64,000 nucleotides of DNA from Bacillota bacterium (lineage in GTDB: Bacteria; Actinomycetota; Aquicultoria; Aquicultorales; Aquicultoraceae). Of this stretch, positions 33,472 through 42,062 are shown in pieces. Where the stretch lies: assembly GCA_023511485.1 (NCBI GenBank), contig JAIMBH010000002.1:53847-117846 (forward strand), written 5' to 3'. Under the pieces are notes generated by a model. The model made no database searches and was not told the DNA's origin. It was given only the letters and a program-made list of their open reading frames with translations. Numbering within the stretch: position 1 is the stretch's first letter; the number at the start of each line of letters is the position of its first letter. The position numbers were made by a program, and so were the translations under genes.

Positions 33472-34578
33472 CTAATCCTCTGAAGGCTCAAATCTATCCT
33501 CAAATTTTTCCATAAGCTGTGGCATTGTTGTATACTCCATCTCTTCTAGACCGAGCCTGTGCGGCTCGAATGGTCCCATTAGCCTTATAAATTCAGTGAT
33601 TTCGTTGCATTTTCTGCGAGCCTCATCATATGCTGGGTCATCGAATAAATCTCTTGGCCCTATAAACTCCCCATCTGCTAGCTGAAAACCGTAGGCTACA
33701 ACCCTTGGAGGCCCATCAAACCGGGTGGGGCGGGCTTTGTTGAACGAGCAAGGCATAAGAGGGCCGTGGTGTGATCCTCTCATCCAGCCGGCAACAAGGT
33801 AAGGTGTGGCAAACGGCTCTAGTATTTCTCCTACCGCCGGCAAACCGCTCTGCGCACGCACTATCATTACAGGGTCATCTTTGCCCACGTATCTGCCGGC
33901 AATTAAACTAAGGCGTTGCGTTGATGTTGACGCGCATATCATATTATCGATATTTCTAAAAACATGCTTAATGACAAACCTGCTGGGTGCCCCAATAAAC
34001 ATAAGAGTTGCATAGTAGTCGTTAGGGCAGGAGAGTAAAAGCTTTCTCTTTTTAATCAAGTCATGGACTTCAAACGTAAAGCCATCTGTCATTTTAGGGT
34101 CGATAACAAGGCCGGCTGTATTAAACGGGTCGGCAAACATTTTAAAAAGAGGGTAGTTCCAGGCTCCCGGCTCTGTTTTATCTGCAAGAAAGCAGATTAT
34201 CGGCTCACTAGGCCTCTCCTCAATTTCCATTTCTGCAACACCAGGCCCCAGCCCCCTAACAGTTCCAGTGAACGCTTCAGATAAAAGGTCCTGGCCTGCG
34301 CCATACTGTTTATATTTCTTGGCCACCTCAGTCATGGCCTCAAAAGTATCCCAGGCAAATTTATGTATGGGTTCTGCATCCACACCCTTGTTGTGGGTCA
34401 TAATAAGCGAGGTGTCGTCTCCTACTTTACCGACATGATAATCGATAAGAAGGCCATCTGCTTTGGCCAGGGCAAGTCTTTCCCTGGCTATTTCAGTTAG
34501 AGCAGGATGGACATCGCCGTGGCCGACGTATCCACCGACATCTGCCTTAATAATGCTAATCGTAATTTTCCCGGCCAT
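33472..34578 (-). CDS. Fructose-1,6-bisphosphate aldolase/phosphatase, archaeal type
   Basis: A 368-aa bifunctional gluconeogenic enzyme that joins triose phosphates and dephosphorylates FBP to fructose-6-phosphate. It begins ITISIIKADVGGYVGHGDVH with the metal-binding Asp and His near the start, then GLLIDYHVGKVGDDTSLIMTH and GAGQDLLSEAFTGTVRGLGP, all hallmarks of the family. Found in Archaea and deep-branching, often autotrophic bacteria. ATG 34578 has GGGAGG about 5 nt upstream; an in-frame ATG at 34605 is rejected. Confidence 0.95.
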   Translation of the reverse strand: MAGKITISIIKADVGGYVGHGDVHPALTEIARERLALAKADGLLIDYHVGKVGDDTSLIMTHNKGVDAEPIHKFAWDTFEAMTEVAKKYKQYGAGQDLLSEAFTGTVRGLGPGVAEMEIEERPSEPIICFLADKTEPGAWNYPLFKMFADPFNTAGLVIDPKMTDGFTFEVHDLIKKRKLLLSCPNDYYATLMFIGAPSRFVIKHVFRNIDNMICASTSTQRLSLIAGRYVGKDDPVMIVRAQSGLPAVGEILEPFATPYLVAGWMRGSHHGPLMPCSFNKARPTRFDGPPRVVAYGFQLADGEFIGPRDLFDDPAYDEARRKCNEITEFIRLMGPFEPHRLGLEEMEYTTMPQLMEKFEDRFEPSED

Positions 34579-34688
34579 AAATCCTCCCAAAATTTCTGCT
34601 AACAAACTATCACTGTAATTTTGCTTATTAAAATAAATACATTAAACTTTTACCCTTCTTTTAATAGAATAAATATACGATGGAGATA

Positions 34689-34915
34689 ACCTGAGCGATG
34701 ACTAAGAGAGCATCTGGTGCACGTTAGGAACTGCTTAAAATTAATGTGGTAACTGGATTTTCAATTTGGCTACGGAAGAATTGGCTGTTAGCTATTGGCT
34801 GTTGCTATACGTTATATTTACGGCGATAGTTGGTCAGCTATATTGGAGGCAAGTTAGGAGAAGGCCTAAACCGTGGCAAATCCGAACCATGGCAAATTCT
34901 CCTGAGCGATTTGGG
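34689..34915. repeat. Intergenic iterated words before the 166-aa membrane protein
   Basis: CCTGAGCGAT occurs near 34691 and 34904, TTGGCTGTTAGC and TTGGCTGTTGC near 34788-34804, and GTGGCAAATCCGAACC beside CATGGCAAATTC near 34873-34896. Part of the repeated-word pattern seen in other gaps. No gene is supported before 34947. Confidence 0.4.
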
Positions 34916-34946
34916 TAGAAGATATCATAGAAACCTGGAGGATACC

Positions 34947-35447
34947 ATGGAAAAACAGAAAAAACGCCAGGAGCCAAAACAAACCCAGGAGCCACGCGAG
35001 GGTGAGCATGAAGGGCTTGGCAAGCCGGAAAAACGCTCCAAACGCTCCAGGCTGTCGGAGTATATCGTTTCCATAGTTGTAAACTTAATCTTGCTCTTTG
35101 TCTTTAACAATCTGCTTAAATGGCATGTGCCGTTTTTAACGAGAGATTTTGTCGTTCCTCTAACAATTTTAAACATCTCGATAACTGCCACTATAGCGGC
35201 CAATCTTGTTTTTATATTTTATGACCCCGCCTGGTTTTTAGCCGGTATTCGAGCAATCCTAAATATTATTGGAGCTATCTTTGTATACATCCTATATACC
35301 ACTTTCCCCTTTGATTTTTCTTCTCTAGCTAGCGAAGGGCTGGTCACCATACTTGTAAGGGTTGTGTTGATCCTCGGTCTGGTGGGTACGGTGGTTGGCA
35401 CTGTGGTTGAACTAACTAAGTTTATCAGAGCAATTGCAAAAATCTAA
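34947..35447 (+). CDS. Membrane protein, unknown
   Basis: A 166-aa protein with a charged Lys/Glu/Pro-rich N-terminus (MEKQKKRQEPKQTQEPREGE) and about four hydrophobic segments from residue 42. Family not recognised. ATG 34947 is chosen because GGAGG lies 5 nt upstream; the upstream open frame to 34830 has no site. Confidence 0.75.
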   Translation: MEKQKKRQEPKQTQEPREGEHEGLGKPEKRSKRSRLSEYIVSIVVNLILLFVFNNLLKWHVPFLTRDFVVPLTILNISITATIAANLVFIFYDPAWFLAGIRAILNIIGAIFVYILYTTFPFDFSSLASEGLVTILVRVVLILGLVGTVVGTVVELTKFIRAIAKI

Positions 35448-35594
35448 GAGATTTTATAAATCTACCTTTGTAAAGCGAGCGATATGAAAAATCTTGTGGT
35501 ATAATCTAGTATTATAGTAGGAATTGGTAATATAAGTATTACTAATAGTTTTAATAAGGCTTAACTTAAGACTGTTTGGTCTGGAGGTCTGCAT

Positions 35595-36425
35595 ATGGAT
35601 AGCAACGCAAGGTTAGTAAGCGTGAGTAGCTGATGTGATACAGTAGGTGCCGGGGAGCACCAGCCAGTTACCCAGTCGCTTAGCAACGAAGACAAATCTG
35701 GTGCAAACACTGAAAACTGCATGATTTGTGGTTCTTCGCTTGAATACCTGGAACAAGCCTGCCAAGTAATCTGCACTTATTGCGGCCGGATGGACTCGGG
35801 CTATATCATCTGCCCTCAAAAACATTATGTATGCAACGATTGTCATAACAAAGGGTCCATCGAGGCCATCGAGCGCGTTACTGTAACTACTAAATCAAAG
35901 GACCCTCAGGAAATAGCCGAAATCATGATGGGCCACCCCGGGCTTCCTATGCTTGGCTGCCAGCATGCATATATTGCTGCCGGAGCCCTTCTTGCAGCCA
36001 TAAGAAACGAAGGGTCGTATAAAATTGCAGACAGCGATATAAAGGAGGCTTTTGGCCGTCTTGATAAGCAGGCTATAGGGGGTTTTTGCGGGCTTACGGG
36101 CATATGCAGTGTCGCACCCGCGATAGGGGTGGTATTTTCAATTCTGCTTGGCTCAAAATGCGGTATGGCTGAGGAGCAGCATGTCACGATGGATGCAGCC
36201 GCCAGAGCATCGCAAATTATCGCAGATTTGACGGGTCCGAGTTGCTGTAAGGCATATGTGAGAGCTTGTTTATCGATGGCAGTCGGGCTACTTAAAGATA
36301 AATTCGGCCTGGCTCTTTCAGCTACAAATCCGACCAAACCGTGTACATACGTTGATAAGCATCCGCATGGCTGTAGGCTTGAGAAATGCCCCTATTTTGG
36401 CAACGTTGTCAGGTGGTATGCTTAG
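35595..36425 (+). CDS. DUF5714 protein with in-frame UGA, candidate selenoprotein
   Basis: The DUF5714 core is clear (CMICGSSLEYLEQACQVICT, then HYVCNDCH, MMGHPGLPMLGCQHAYIAAG, and many Cys to the end). An open frame from ATG 35721 would cut the first CxxC zinc motif and has no ribosome binding site. Reading upstream in frame, codons stay coding-like to an in-frame TGA (35631-35633) followed by TGT, and 12 codons earlier is ATG 35595 with GGAGG 7 nt before it. No alternative start lies between the TGA and 35721. After the TGA, GGUGC and GCACC pair perfectly around a 6-nt CGGGGA loop starting 18 nt downstream, a SECIS-like position. The product would be 276 aa starting MDSNARLVSVSS-U-C-D, with Sec13 beside Cys14. 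A second UGA gene nearby (9336-9812) supports recoding. Function of DUF5714 is unknown. A nonsense mutation is the alternative. Confidence 0.7.
35631..35661 (+). other. UGA codon and SECIS-like hairpin in the DUF5714 gene
   Basis: TGA at 35631-35633, then 12 nt, then GGTGC (35646-35650), loop CGGGGA, GCACC (35657-35661). Stem of 5 perfect pairs, G-rich apical loop, within the UGA-loop distance seen for bacterial SECIS elements. Confidence 0.55.
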
Positions 36426-36492
36426 CGACCTCTTGAATGTAGAAACTCGTGGATAAATTTGAGATAATCAGCGCAAAACACAAGGTGATTTT

Positions 36493-37620
36493 GTGCCCGG
36501 TATCTACATTCACATACCGTTTTGCAAGCAAAAATGTAAATACTGCGATTTTAATTCCTTTGCGGGGTTAGAGGCTCTTTATGGCCTTCATGTGAGGGCC
36601 GTAATGCTTGAGATCGCTTCAAAGGCTCTCGAGCTTGATGATCTAAATACCGAAAGCATCTATATCGGTGGGGGTACGCCCACACTTTTAGACCCGCTGC
36701 ACGTGGATGCGCTGTTAACTGAGGTATACAGAAGGTTTACAGTTTCCGACGATGCGGAGGTTACAATTGAGGCAAATCCAGAGACTATAGGCAAGGTTAA
36801 GCTGGCGCAGCTTAAACAAGCGGGTGTAAACCGCTTAAGTATAGGCTTCCAGTCCCTTGACGATGGGCTTCTTAAGCTTCTTGGAAGAAAGCATTCCGCA
36901 GCGCAGGCTGTTAGGGCGTTTAATAACGCCAGAGAGGCGGGCTTTGAAAACATAAACATTGATCTGATTTTTGGTATACCTGGCCAATCCCTGGCAAATT
37001 GGGCGATAACACTGGAGCAGGTTGTAGCTCTGGAGCCTGATCATTTATCCTGTTACGGGCTTATGGTCGAGCCTCAAACAGCGCTTGAACGAGAGATAGC
37101 GTCGGGTAAGCTTTCCAAACCGGATGAAGACCTGCAGGCTGATATGTTTACATATACAATTGAGTCTTTAAGCGAATCCGGCTATGAGCATTATGAAATC
37201 TCAAACTATGCTAAGCCTGGCCATCGCTCGCGCCACAACCTGGTCTATTGGAATAACGGCGACTACATTGGCTTTGGTGCGGGTGCACATTCAAAGATTG
37301 GCAATAAAAGGTTTCGCAATGTTTCCGGTCCGAAGGAATATATAAACAGCGTAATAGCAGGTACAAATAATGCCTTCGAGGTTGTGGACCTTACAAAAGA
37401 CGATATGATAAGCGAAACTATCTTTTTGGGTTTGAGGAAGATAGAGGGGCTTGACCTTAGCTCTTTTGAAGCCCGATTCGGCTGCTCTTTGCAGGATATT
37501 TATGGTGATCAAATTGCTGAGTTGATCAAGGATGGGCTGCTAGAGCGAAATAACGGTTCACTCAGATTAACGCACAAGGGGATTTTGCTCGGAAACGAGG
37601 TATTTTCGAGATTTGTATAA
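36493..37620 (+). CDS. hemW: Radical SAM heme chaperone HemW
   Basis: A 375-aa protein: IYIHIPFCKQKCKYCDFNSF carries CxxxCxxC (Cys11, 15, 18), then GGGTPTLL, SIGFQSLDDGLLKLLGRKHS and DLIFGIPGQS as in HemW/HemN-like proteins. HemW delivers heme to target proteins; it lacks coproporphyrinogen oxidase activity despite frequent annotation as such. GTG start 36493 has AAGGTGA 5-6 nt upstream. 67 nt after the DUF5714 gene. Confidence 0.88.
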   Translation: MPGIYIHIPFCKQKCKYCDFNSFAGLEALYGLHVRAVMLEIASKALELDDLNTESIYIGGGTPTLLDPLHVDALLTEVYRRFTVSDDAEVTIEANPETIGKVKLAQLKQAGVNRLSIGFQSLDDGLLKLLGRKHSAAQAVRAFNNAREAGFENINIDLIFGIPGQSLANWAITLEQVVALEPDHLSCYGLMVEPQTALEREIASGKLSKPDEDLQADMFTYTIESLSESGYEHYEISNYAKPGHRSRHNLVYWNNGDYIGFGAGAHSKIGNKRFRNVSGPKEYINSVIAGTNNAFEVVDLTKDDMISETIFLGLRKIEGLDLSSFEARFGCSLQDIYGDQIAELIKDGLLERNNGSLRLTHKGILLGNEVFSRFV

Positions 37621-37710
37621 TCGGTCAATGTGTGAATCGGTAAATCGGTGAATAGCCCAAAGATGCATTTTTTCAATTTACCCGTTTACCCTTTCACCGT
37701 TTTACTATCT
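37621..37710. repeat. Iterated GAATCGGTAAATCGGTG words with inverted partner
   Basis: Repeats of the words TCGGTAAA and TCGGTGAA (37621-37652) face ATTTACCCG, TTTACCC and TTTCACCG (37676-37700), giving an imperfect long hairpin between hemW and the rplM promoter. It could act as a terminator region for hemW. Confidence 0.55.
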
Positions 37711-37715
37711 TACAG

Positions 37716-37744
37716 TTGACATTTACTGCGGTTTTGTATAGTAT
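37716..37744 (+). promoter_or_regulatory. Promoter of rplM-rpsI
   Basis: TTGACA (37716-37721), 17-nt spacer, TAGTAT (37739-37744). A strong housekeeping sigma promoter, about 63 nt before the rplM start. Confidence 0.7.
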
Positions 37745-37806
37745 ATTCTGGTTGCAATATTAGCGTTTTATGCGATTGACTTGCTTTTATGTAGTATGGA
37801 GGAGAG

Positions 37807-38250
37807 ATGAAAACCTATTCAGCCAAGCCAAGGGATATCAATAGAGAATGGTATGTAGTCGATGCGGCTGGCGTACCATTAGGCCGCCTGGCAACACGTG
37901 TTGCGGCCATTCTCAGGGGAAAACATAAACCAATGTATACCCCAAGCATGGATACCGGTGATCACGTTATTGTGATTAATGCAGAAAAGGTTGTAGTAAC
38001 CGGTAAAAAAGCTCAAGCTAAGAAATACTATCGTCATTCCGGTTATCCTGGAGGTCTTAAGGTTATCACGTTTGAGAAAATGATGGCAAAACATCCGGAG
38101 AGGGTTATTGAGCTGGCAATCAAAGGAATGTTGCCGCATAACAGTTTGGGCAGAGCTATGTTCAGAAAATTAAAAGTTTATGCCGGGCCGGAGCATCCGC
38201 ATTCCGCCCAGCATCCAAAAACACTAGATCTTAGGGCGGAAGGAGAGTAA
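37807..38250 (+). CDS. rplM: 50S ribosomal protein L13
   Basis: A 147-aa ribosomal protein, with [18 protein letters not shown] and the [12 protein letters not shown]-terminal segment typical of L13. It is cotranscribed with rpsI, which starts 3 nt after its stop. Ribosome binding site GGAGGAG lies about 5 nt before ATG 37807. Confidence 0.98.
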   Translation: MKTYSAKPRDINREWYVVDAAGVPLGRLATRVAAILRGKHKPMYTPSMDTGDHVIVINAEKVVVTGKKAQAKKYYRHSGYPGGLKVITFEKMMAKHPERVIELAIKGMLPHNSLGRAMFRKLKVYAGPEHPHSAQHPKTLDLRAEGE

Positions 38251-38253
38251 ACG

Positions 38254-38649
38254 GTGGCAAGCACAGTAATTTACTACGGAACAGGCCGTAGAAAAGATGC
38301 CGTGGCTCGGGTCCGCTTAATGCCTGGGAAGGGCGAGTTTAATATCGATGGCAAGAGTCTTGAGGCATATTTTGGGCGCAAGACACTGCAGACCTTAATT
38401 CAACAGCCCTTTGCTGTAACTGGCACGAACGGCAGGTTTGATGTTGTTGCGTCGATTAAAGGCGGCGGGATAAGCGGTCAGGCAGGAGCTTTACGGCATG
38501 GCATTGCAAGGGCCTTACTTGAGGCCGATGAAGGTTTCCGTGCGGAATTAAAAAAGGCCGGCCTGCTAACGCGTGACCCAAGAATGAAGGAGCGCCGCAA
38601 GTACGGCCTGAAGAAAGCTCGCAAGCGCCCGCAGTTCTCTAAGAGGTAA
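38254..38649 (+). CDS. rpsI: 30S ribosomal protein S9
   Basis: A 131-aa ribosomal protein ending in the conserved [14 protein letters not shown] tail that reaches the P-site tRNA, with [16 protein letters not shown] at the start. GTG start 38254; GGAGAG precedes it within the end of rplM. A strong terminator follows. Confidence 0.98.
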   Translation: MASTVIYYGTGRRKDAVARVRLMPGKGEFNIDGKSLEAYFGRKTLQTLIQQPFAVTGTNGRFDVVASIKGGGISGQAGALRHGIARALLEADEGFRAELKKAGLLTRDPRMKERRKYGLKKARKRPQFSKR

Positions 38650-38665
38650 TATCTGCAGTATTAGG

Positions 38666-38700
38666 GAGGTTAAAGAGTTTTTCTTTAACCTCTTTTTTTG
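38666..38700 (+). terminator. Rho-independent terminator of rplM-rpsI
   Basis: Perfect 11-bp stem GAGGTTAAAGA and TCTTTAACCTC with a 5-nt loop, followed by TTTTTTT. Confidence 0.92.
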
Positions 38701-38712
38701 TTTGTAGCTGCC

Positions 38713-38778
38713 AGCCATCAGCTGCCAGCAGTCAGCTTAAAACATAAAAATATAGCTGGTGGCTGGCAGCTGATGGCT
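38713..38778. repeat. Inverted repeat with 17-bp perfect arms built of AGCTG-type words
   Basis: AGCCATCAGCTGCCAGC (38713-38729) pairs with GCTGGCAGCTGATGGCT (38762-38778) around a 32-nt loop. The surroundings repeat the same words (AGCTGCCAGCC, CAGTCAGCT, AGCTGGTGG). It lies between the rpsI terminator and the racemase gene. Similar word-based elements are at about 50129-50181 and 34788. Confidence 0.85.
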
Positions 38779-38815
38779 AAGAGCGATTGAAAGCTTGTAA
38801 AGCTTTGATATTAGA

Positions 38816-39868
38816 ATGGCTGTTATGTATCCACAAGTAAGGATCGATCTTAACAAAATAGCACACAATACCAAAGTACTTGTTTCTGTTTGCGATAACT
38901 TAAATATAGAAGTTGTCGGGGTAGTTAAGGCGTGCCCCGGTAGCATCGAGGTTGCAAGGGCGATGATGAAAGGCGGAGTCTCGATTATCGGGGACTCCAG
39001 GCTTGAAAACCTTGAGCGATTAAGCACCCTTAACGCTCCGCTCATGATGCTTAGACAGCCAATGTCTTGGGAGGTCCCGCAGGCAGTTGAGATTACAGAT
39101 TTCTGCTTAGTCTCTGAACTTAAAACCATAGAGGAGATCTCAGAGGCAGCGGGAGCCCTTGGTAAAAATTATAGGCTGATAATAATGGTTGAAACTGGGG
39201 ATCTGCGTGAGGGAGTGCTTCCTGAAGATCTCTTTGATTTCGCAAAAGCGGCGATGGGGTTTCCTTGGATAAAACTAGAGGGGATCGGCTCCAATGTCGC
39301 CTGTTTGCAGGGCGTTCCTCCAACTCCTGCTATGCTCGACCTTCTTGTTAAACTGGCAAGTGACTTAAGGCAGCGTCTAAAAATCGAACTTCCGGTTATT
39401 TCTGGAGGTAACTCAAGCGCGTGGAAATTGCTTGAAGCGGGCTCTATCCCGCAGGGCGTAAATCAATTCAGGCTGGGAGAAGCCATTCTTCTTGGTCAAG
39501 AAACTATAAATCTCGACCCTATTCCAGGCACCTACCAAGATGCGTTCATCTTAGAGGCTGAGATAATCGAGGTAAAAGATAAGCCTAAATCAAGGTTTAT
39601 TACATCCACAAGTAAGCGGGCTATTCTTGCCCTCGGAGTCCAGGATATTTGCAGGGGCGAGCTAAAGCCTCTAGATAATAAAGTGCAGGTACTGCGAAGA
39701 AGCAGTGACCATCTAGTAGTCGATGTGACCGATTCTAACATTGTTTATAAAGTTGGCGATTTTATGTCTTTTATCCCCAGCTATGAGGCTATGGTTGCTG
39801 CTATGACATCTCCTTTTGTTAAGAAGAAATTCTTTGAGAAGCCAGAGGCTGCAAACCAGGAGCCATAA
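38816..39868 (+). CDS. Alanine/ornithine racemase-family PLP enzyme
   Basis: A 350-aa alanine racemase-like TIM-barrel protein: VVGVVKACPGSIEVARAMM holds the PLP-binding Lys, and GGNSSAWKLLEAGSIP and NQFRLGEAILLG are characteristic of the ornithine/alanine racemase family (OrnR/YhfX type) rather than of biosynthetic Alr. It probably makes a D-amino acid. A true alr gene is at 52796. No clear ribosome binding site; the ATG follows an AT-rich GATATTAGA, so the message may have a very short leader. Confidence 0.82.
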   Translation: MAVMYPQVRIDLNKIAHNTKVLVSVCDNLNIEVVGVVKACPGSIEVARAMMKGGVSIIGDSRLENLERLSTLNAPLMMLRQPMSWEVPQAVEITDFCLVSELKTIEEISEAAGALGKNYRLIIMVETGDLREGVLPEDLFDFAKAAMGFPWIKLEGIGSNVACLQGVPPTPAMLDLLVKLASDLRQRLKIELPVISGGNSSAWKLLEAGSIPQGVNQFRLGEAILLGQETINLDPIPGTYQDAFILEAEIIEVKDKPKSRFITSTSKRAILALGVQDICRGELKPLDNKVQVLRRSSDHLVVDVTDSNIVYKVGDFMSFIPSYEAMVAAMTSPFVKKKFFEKPEAANQEP

Positions 39869-40164
39869 GGAAACCGTTAGCAAAACATGATAGTATTTGT
39901 ATCGATTGTGTTTGTATCCTCTACTGCCGGCAAATCTTAACAGGATTAAGAAATTTTTGTTATTTAAAAAGCATTAATGATATACTAAAAAGGCCCTGGA
40001 AGACCCTCTATCCTCTCTAGGGATTGCTCAGTAAAATCATAAATACCAGCTTATCAACAATTTATGAATGTTTCAGTGTCTTAAATAGCAGGCCTGGGAG
40101 AACGGGGAAGGTTTAAATCTTTCGGTTCTAGTTCCCTAGCTTTGACTCTAAATGGAGGTTGGAT

Positions 40165-41496
40165 TTGGCGAGGCTTTTTGGAACTGATGGCGTTCGGGGA
40201 ATTGCAAATCAAGAGCTTACCGCAGAAATGGCGTTTAAGCTTGGCCAGGCGGGTGCGTTTGTCTTAAGCCGTGGCAAAGGTGGAACTTTTGTCATAGGGA
40301 AAGATACCAGGATATCAGGAGACATGCTTGAAGCAGCTATTGCTGCGGGCATATGTTCCGTCGGCTCCCATGTTGTAAAGGTTGGGGTGCTCCCGACACC
40401 TGCCATTGCTTATCTTACAAAGGCCCTCGGGGCCGATGGCGGGGTTGTCATATCTGCTTCTCATAACCCAGCCGAGTATAATGGGATCAAGTTCTTCGGT
40501 CCTGACGGATTTAAGCTTGCAGACAGCACTGAAGATGAAATAGAAGCCGCTATAGACATGGATAAGGATATGCCGATCGGTCCAAGTGTAGGTACTGTTA
40601 GGGAAAACAGGAGAGCCTCTGATATCTATATAGAACATGTCATTAACACGATTTCGGGCGGTCTCGAGGGTTTTAAGGTTGCAATCGATTGCGGTCACGG
40701 CGCATCGTACAATATATCGCCAGCTGTATTTCGCCAACTCGGCGCAAAGGTTATGGCAGTAAATACAAAGCCAAACGGCATTAATATAAATCATGGTTGC
40801 GGCTCGACCCATGTAGATTTCATCCAAGAGATAGTAACCTCGCACGATGTTGACATCGGCTTTGCCCATGACGGGGATGCCGACAGAGTGATTGCAGTGG
40901 ATGAAAATGGCGAGGTCGTAGATGGCGACTATATTATGGCTATCTGTGCCGCCCATATGAAAGAGCGCGGGCTATTGCCCAAGAACACGCTTGTCTCAAC
41001 CGTTATGGCCAATCTTGGCTTTGATATTGCGATGAAGAAGCACGGAATCAATGTTATCAAGACAAAAGTCGGTGACCGTTATGTGCTTGAAGAGATGTTG
41101 AAACAGGGTGTGTCTGTTGGCGGTGAGCAATCCGGACACATTATTTTTCTTAACCACAACACAACGGGCGATGGTCTTATTACCGCTTTGCAGTTGGCTT
41201 CTGTTATGGTGGAGACCGGCAAGCCGCTGTCTGAGCTGAAGAAAATCATGGAAAAAATGCCACAGGTTTTGGTTAATGTTAAGGTTAAAAGAACCGATGG
41301 GTGGGAAGATATACCGTCAATTAAAGATAGCATTGCGAAGGCCGAGGCTGAACTCTCGGACAGGGGAAGGATATTGGTAAGAGCCTCAGGAACAGAGCCC
41401 TTGATAAGAGTGATGGTTGAGGCCGACACCGAAACCTCTGCCGAGTTTATAGCAAACAGCGTTGCCGGTGTGGTTAGACAGGAGCTCGGATATTAA
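40165..41496 (+). CDS. glmM: Phosphoglucosamine mutase
   Basis: A 443-aa alpha-D-phosphohexomutase interconverting glucosamine-6- and 1-phosphate for UDP-GlcNAc. Phosphoserine Ser99 is in VVISASHNPAEYNG, the Mg loop is FAHDGDADRVIAVDE, and RASGTEPLIRVMVE is the phosphate-binding C-terminal loop. TTG 40165 is chosen because GGAGG lies 6 nt upstream; a TTG two codons earlier abuts that site. It precedes glmS by about 570 nt, with the glmS ribozyme in between. Confidence 0.96.
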   Translation: MARLFGTDGVRGIANQELTAEMAFKLGQAGAFVLSRGKGGTFVIGKDTRISGDMLEAAIAAGICSVGSHVVKVGVLPTPAIAYLTKALGADGGVVISASHNPAEYNGIKFFGPDGFKLADSTEDEIEAAIDMDKDMPIGPSVGTVRENRRASDIYIEHVINTISGGLEGFKVAIDCGHGASYNISPAVFRQLGAKVMAVNTKPNGININHGCGSTHVDFIQEIVTSHDVDIGFAHDGDADRVIAVDENGEVVDGDYIMAICAAHMKERGLLPKNTLVSTVMANLGFDIAMKKHGINVIKTKVGDRYVLEEMLKQGVSVGGEQSGHIIFLNHNTTGDGLITALQLASVMVETGKPLSELKKIMEKMPQVLVNVKVKRTDGWEDIPSIKDSIAKAEAELSDRGRILVRASGTEPLIRVMVEADTETSAEFIANSVAGVVRQELGY

Positions 41497-41540
41497 TGGT
41501 TTATGATTCATCATTCATGGTTCATTGCTGAGGGTCTAAG

Positions 41541-41607
41541 GAGATTGTCATTGCGAGGAGCAAAGCGACGTGGCAATCTCGAATGTAGTGCAGGGCTTTA
41601 GCCCTGC
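41541..41607. repeat. Two intergenic hairpins after glmM
   Basis: GAGATTGTCA (41541-41550) pairs with TGGCAATCTC (41571-41580) around a TTGCGAGGAGC-type loop; this resembles a dispersed repeat seen between genes in many unrelated bacteria. Then GCAGGGC-TTTA-GCCCTGC (41590-41607) forms a compact 7-bp hairpin. Words such as TTTATGATTCATCATTCATGG precede them. One of these probably ends the glmM transcript. Confidence 0.65.
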
Positions 41608-41652
41608 CTAGTATCTAAAACAGCAATGCTCCGTTACATAATAGAAATGTGA

Positions 41653-41658
41653 TATAAT
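41653..41658 (+). promoter_or_regulatory. -10 element of the glmS transcript
   Basis: TATAAT about 57 nt before the ribozyme cleavage site; no clear -35 box 17 nt upstream. Confidence 0.4.
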
Positions 41659-41713
41659 AGAAAGAGTGCAAGTCTAAAGGAAAAGGGCTAATTTAATAGG
41701 GGATAATATTTTT

Positions 41714-41912
41714 AGCGCCAGAACTGCCTATTTTACCAGCCATTATAGAAAGGGCAGTTGACGAGGGAGAGGTTAATCGAGGTGTTTGAAAAGCCGTTTC
41801 CCGGCTTTTCAAGCGTTCGGCGGATGCCTCTCGGCAAGCCACAGCCGTTATGGTACCTACAAAACCGGAGGGCGACCTCCGGGACAAAGTGGTATCAAGG
41901 TGGCATAAAGTA
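41714..41912 (+). ncRNA. glmS ribozyme (glucosamine-6-phosphate-activated self-cleaving riboswitch)
   Basis: Located in the leader of glmS. The diagnostic core is intact: AGCGCCAGAACTG at 41714-41726 with cleavage expected between A41714 and G41715, GTTGACGAGG near 41757, GGTTAATCGAGG near 41771, TTCGGCGGATGCCTCTCGGC near 41815, GCCGTTATGG near 41845, then ACAAAACCGG and ACAAAGTGG pseudoknot elements. On binding GlcN6P it cleaves its own message and lowers GlmS synthesis. Confidence 0.93.
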
Positions 41913-42062
41913 AAGCATGCTTAGAGGCTGCATGCTTACGATTTCCTTTTAATCCCCTTATTAACCCTGGTTGGCTATGCGTTCCTATCTGACTATGAAT
42001 TGCATATTTTGCGCTTGAAACGTTATTTGTTCAATTATTTGACACCACTGAAGGGAGAGCGT

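Noticed and set aside
35721..36425. DUF5714 gene starting at ATG 35721
   Set aside because: This start lacks a ribosome binding site and cuts the first CxxC motif; coding-like sequence continues upstream to a well-supported ATG through one TGA.
40110..40145. tRNA-like GGTTCTAGTTCC segment upstream of glmM
   Set aside because: No acceptor, D or anticodon arm could be built around it.
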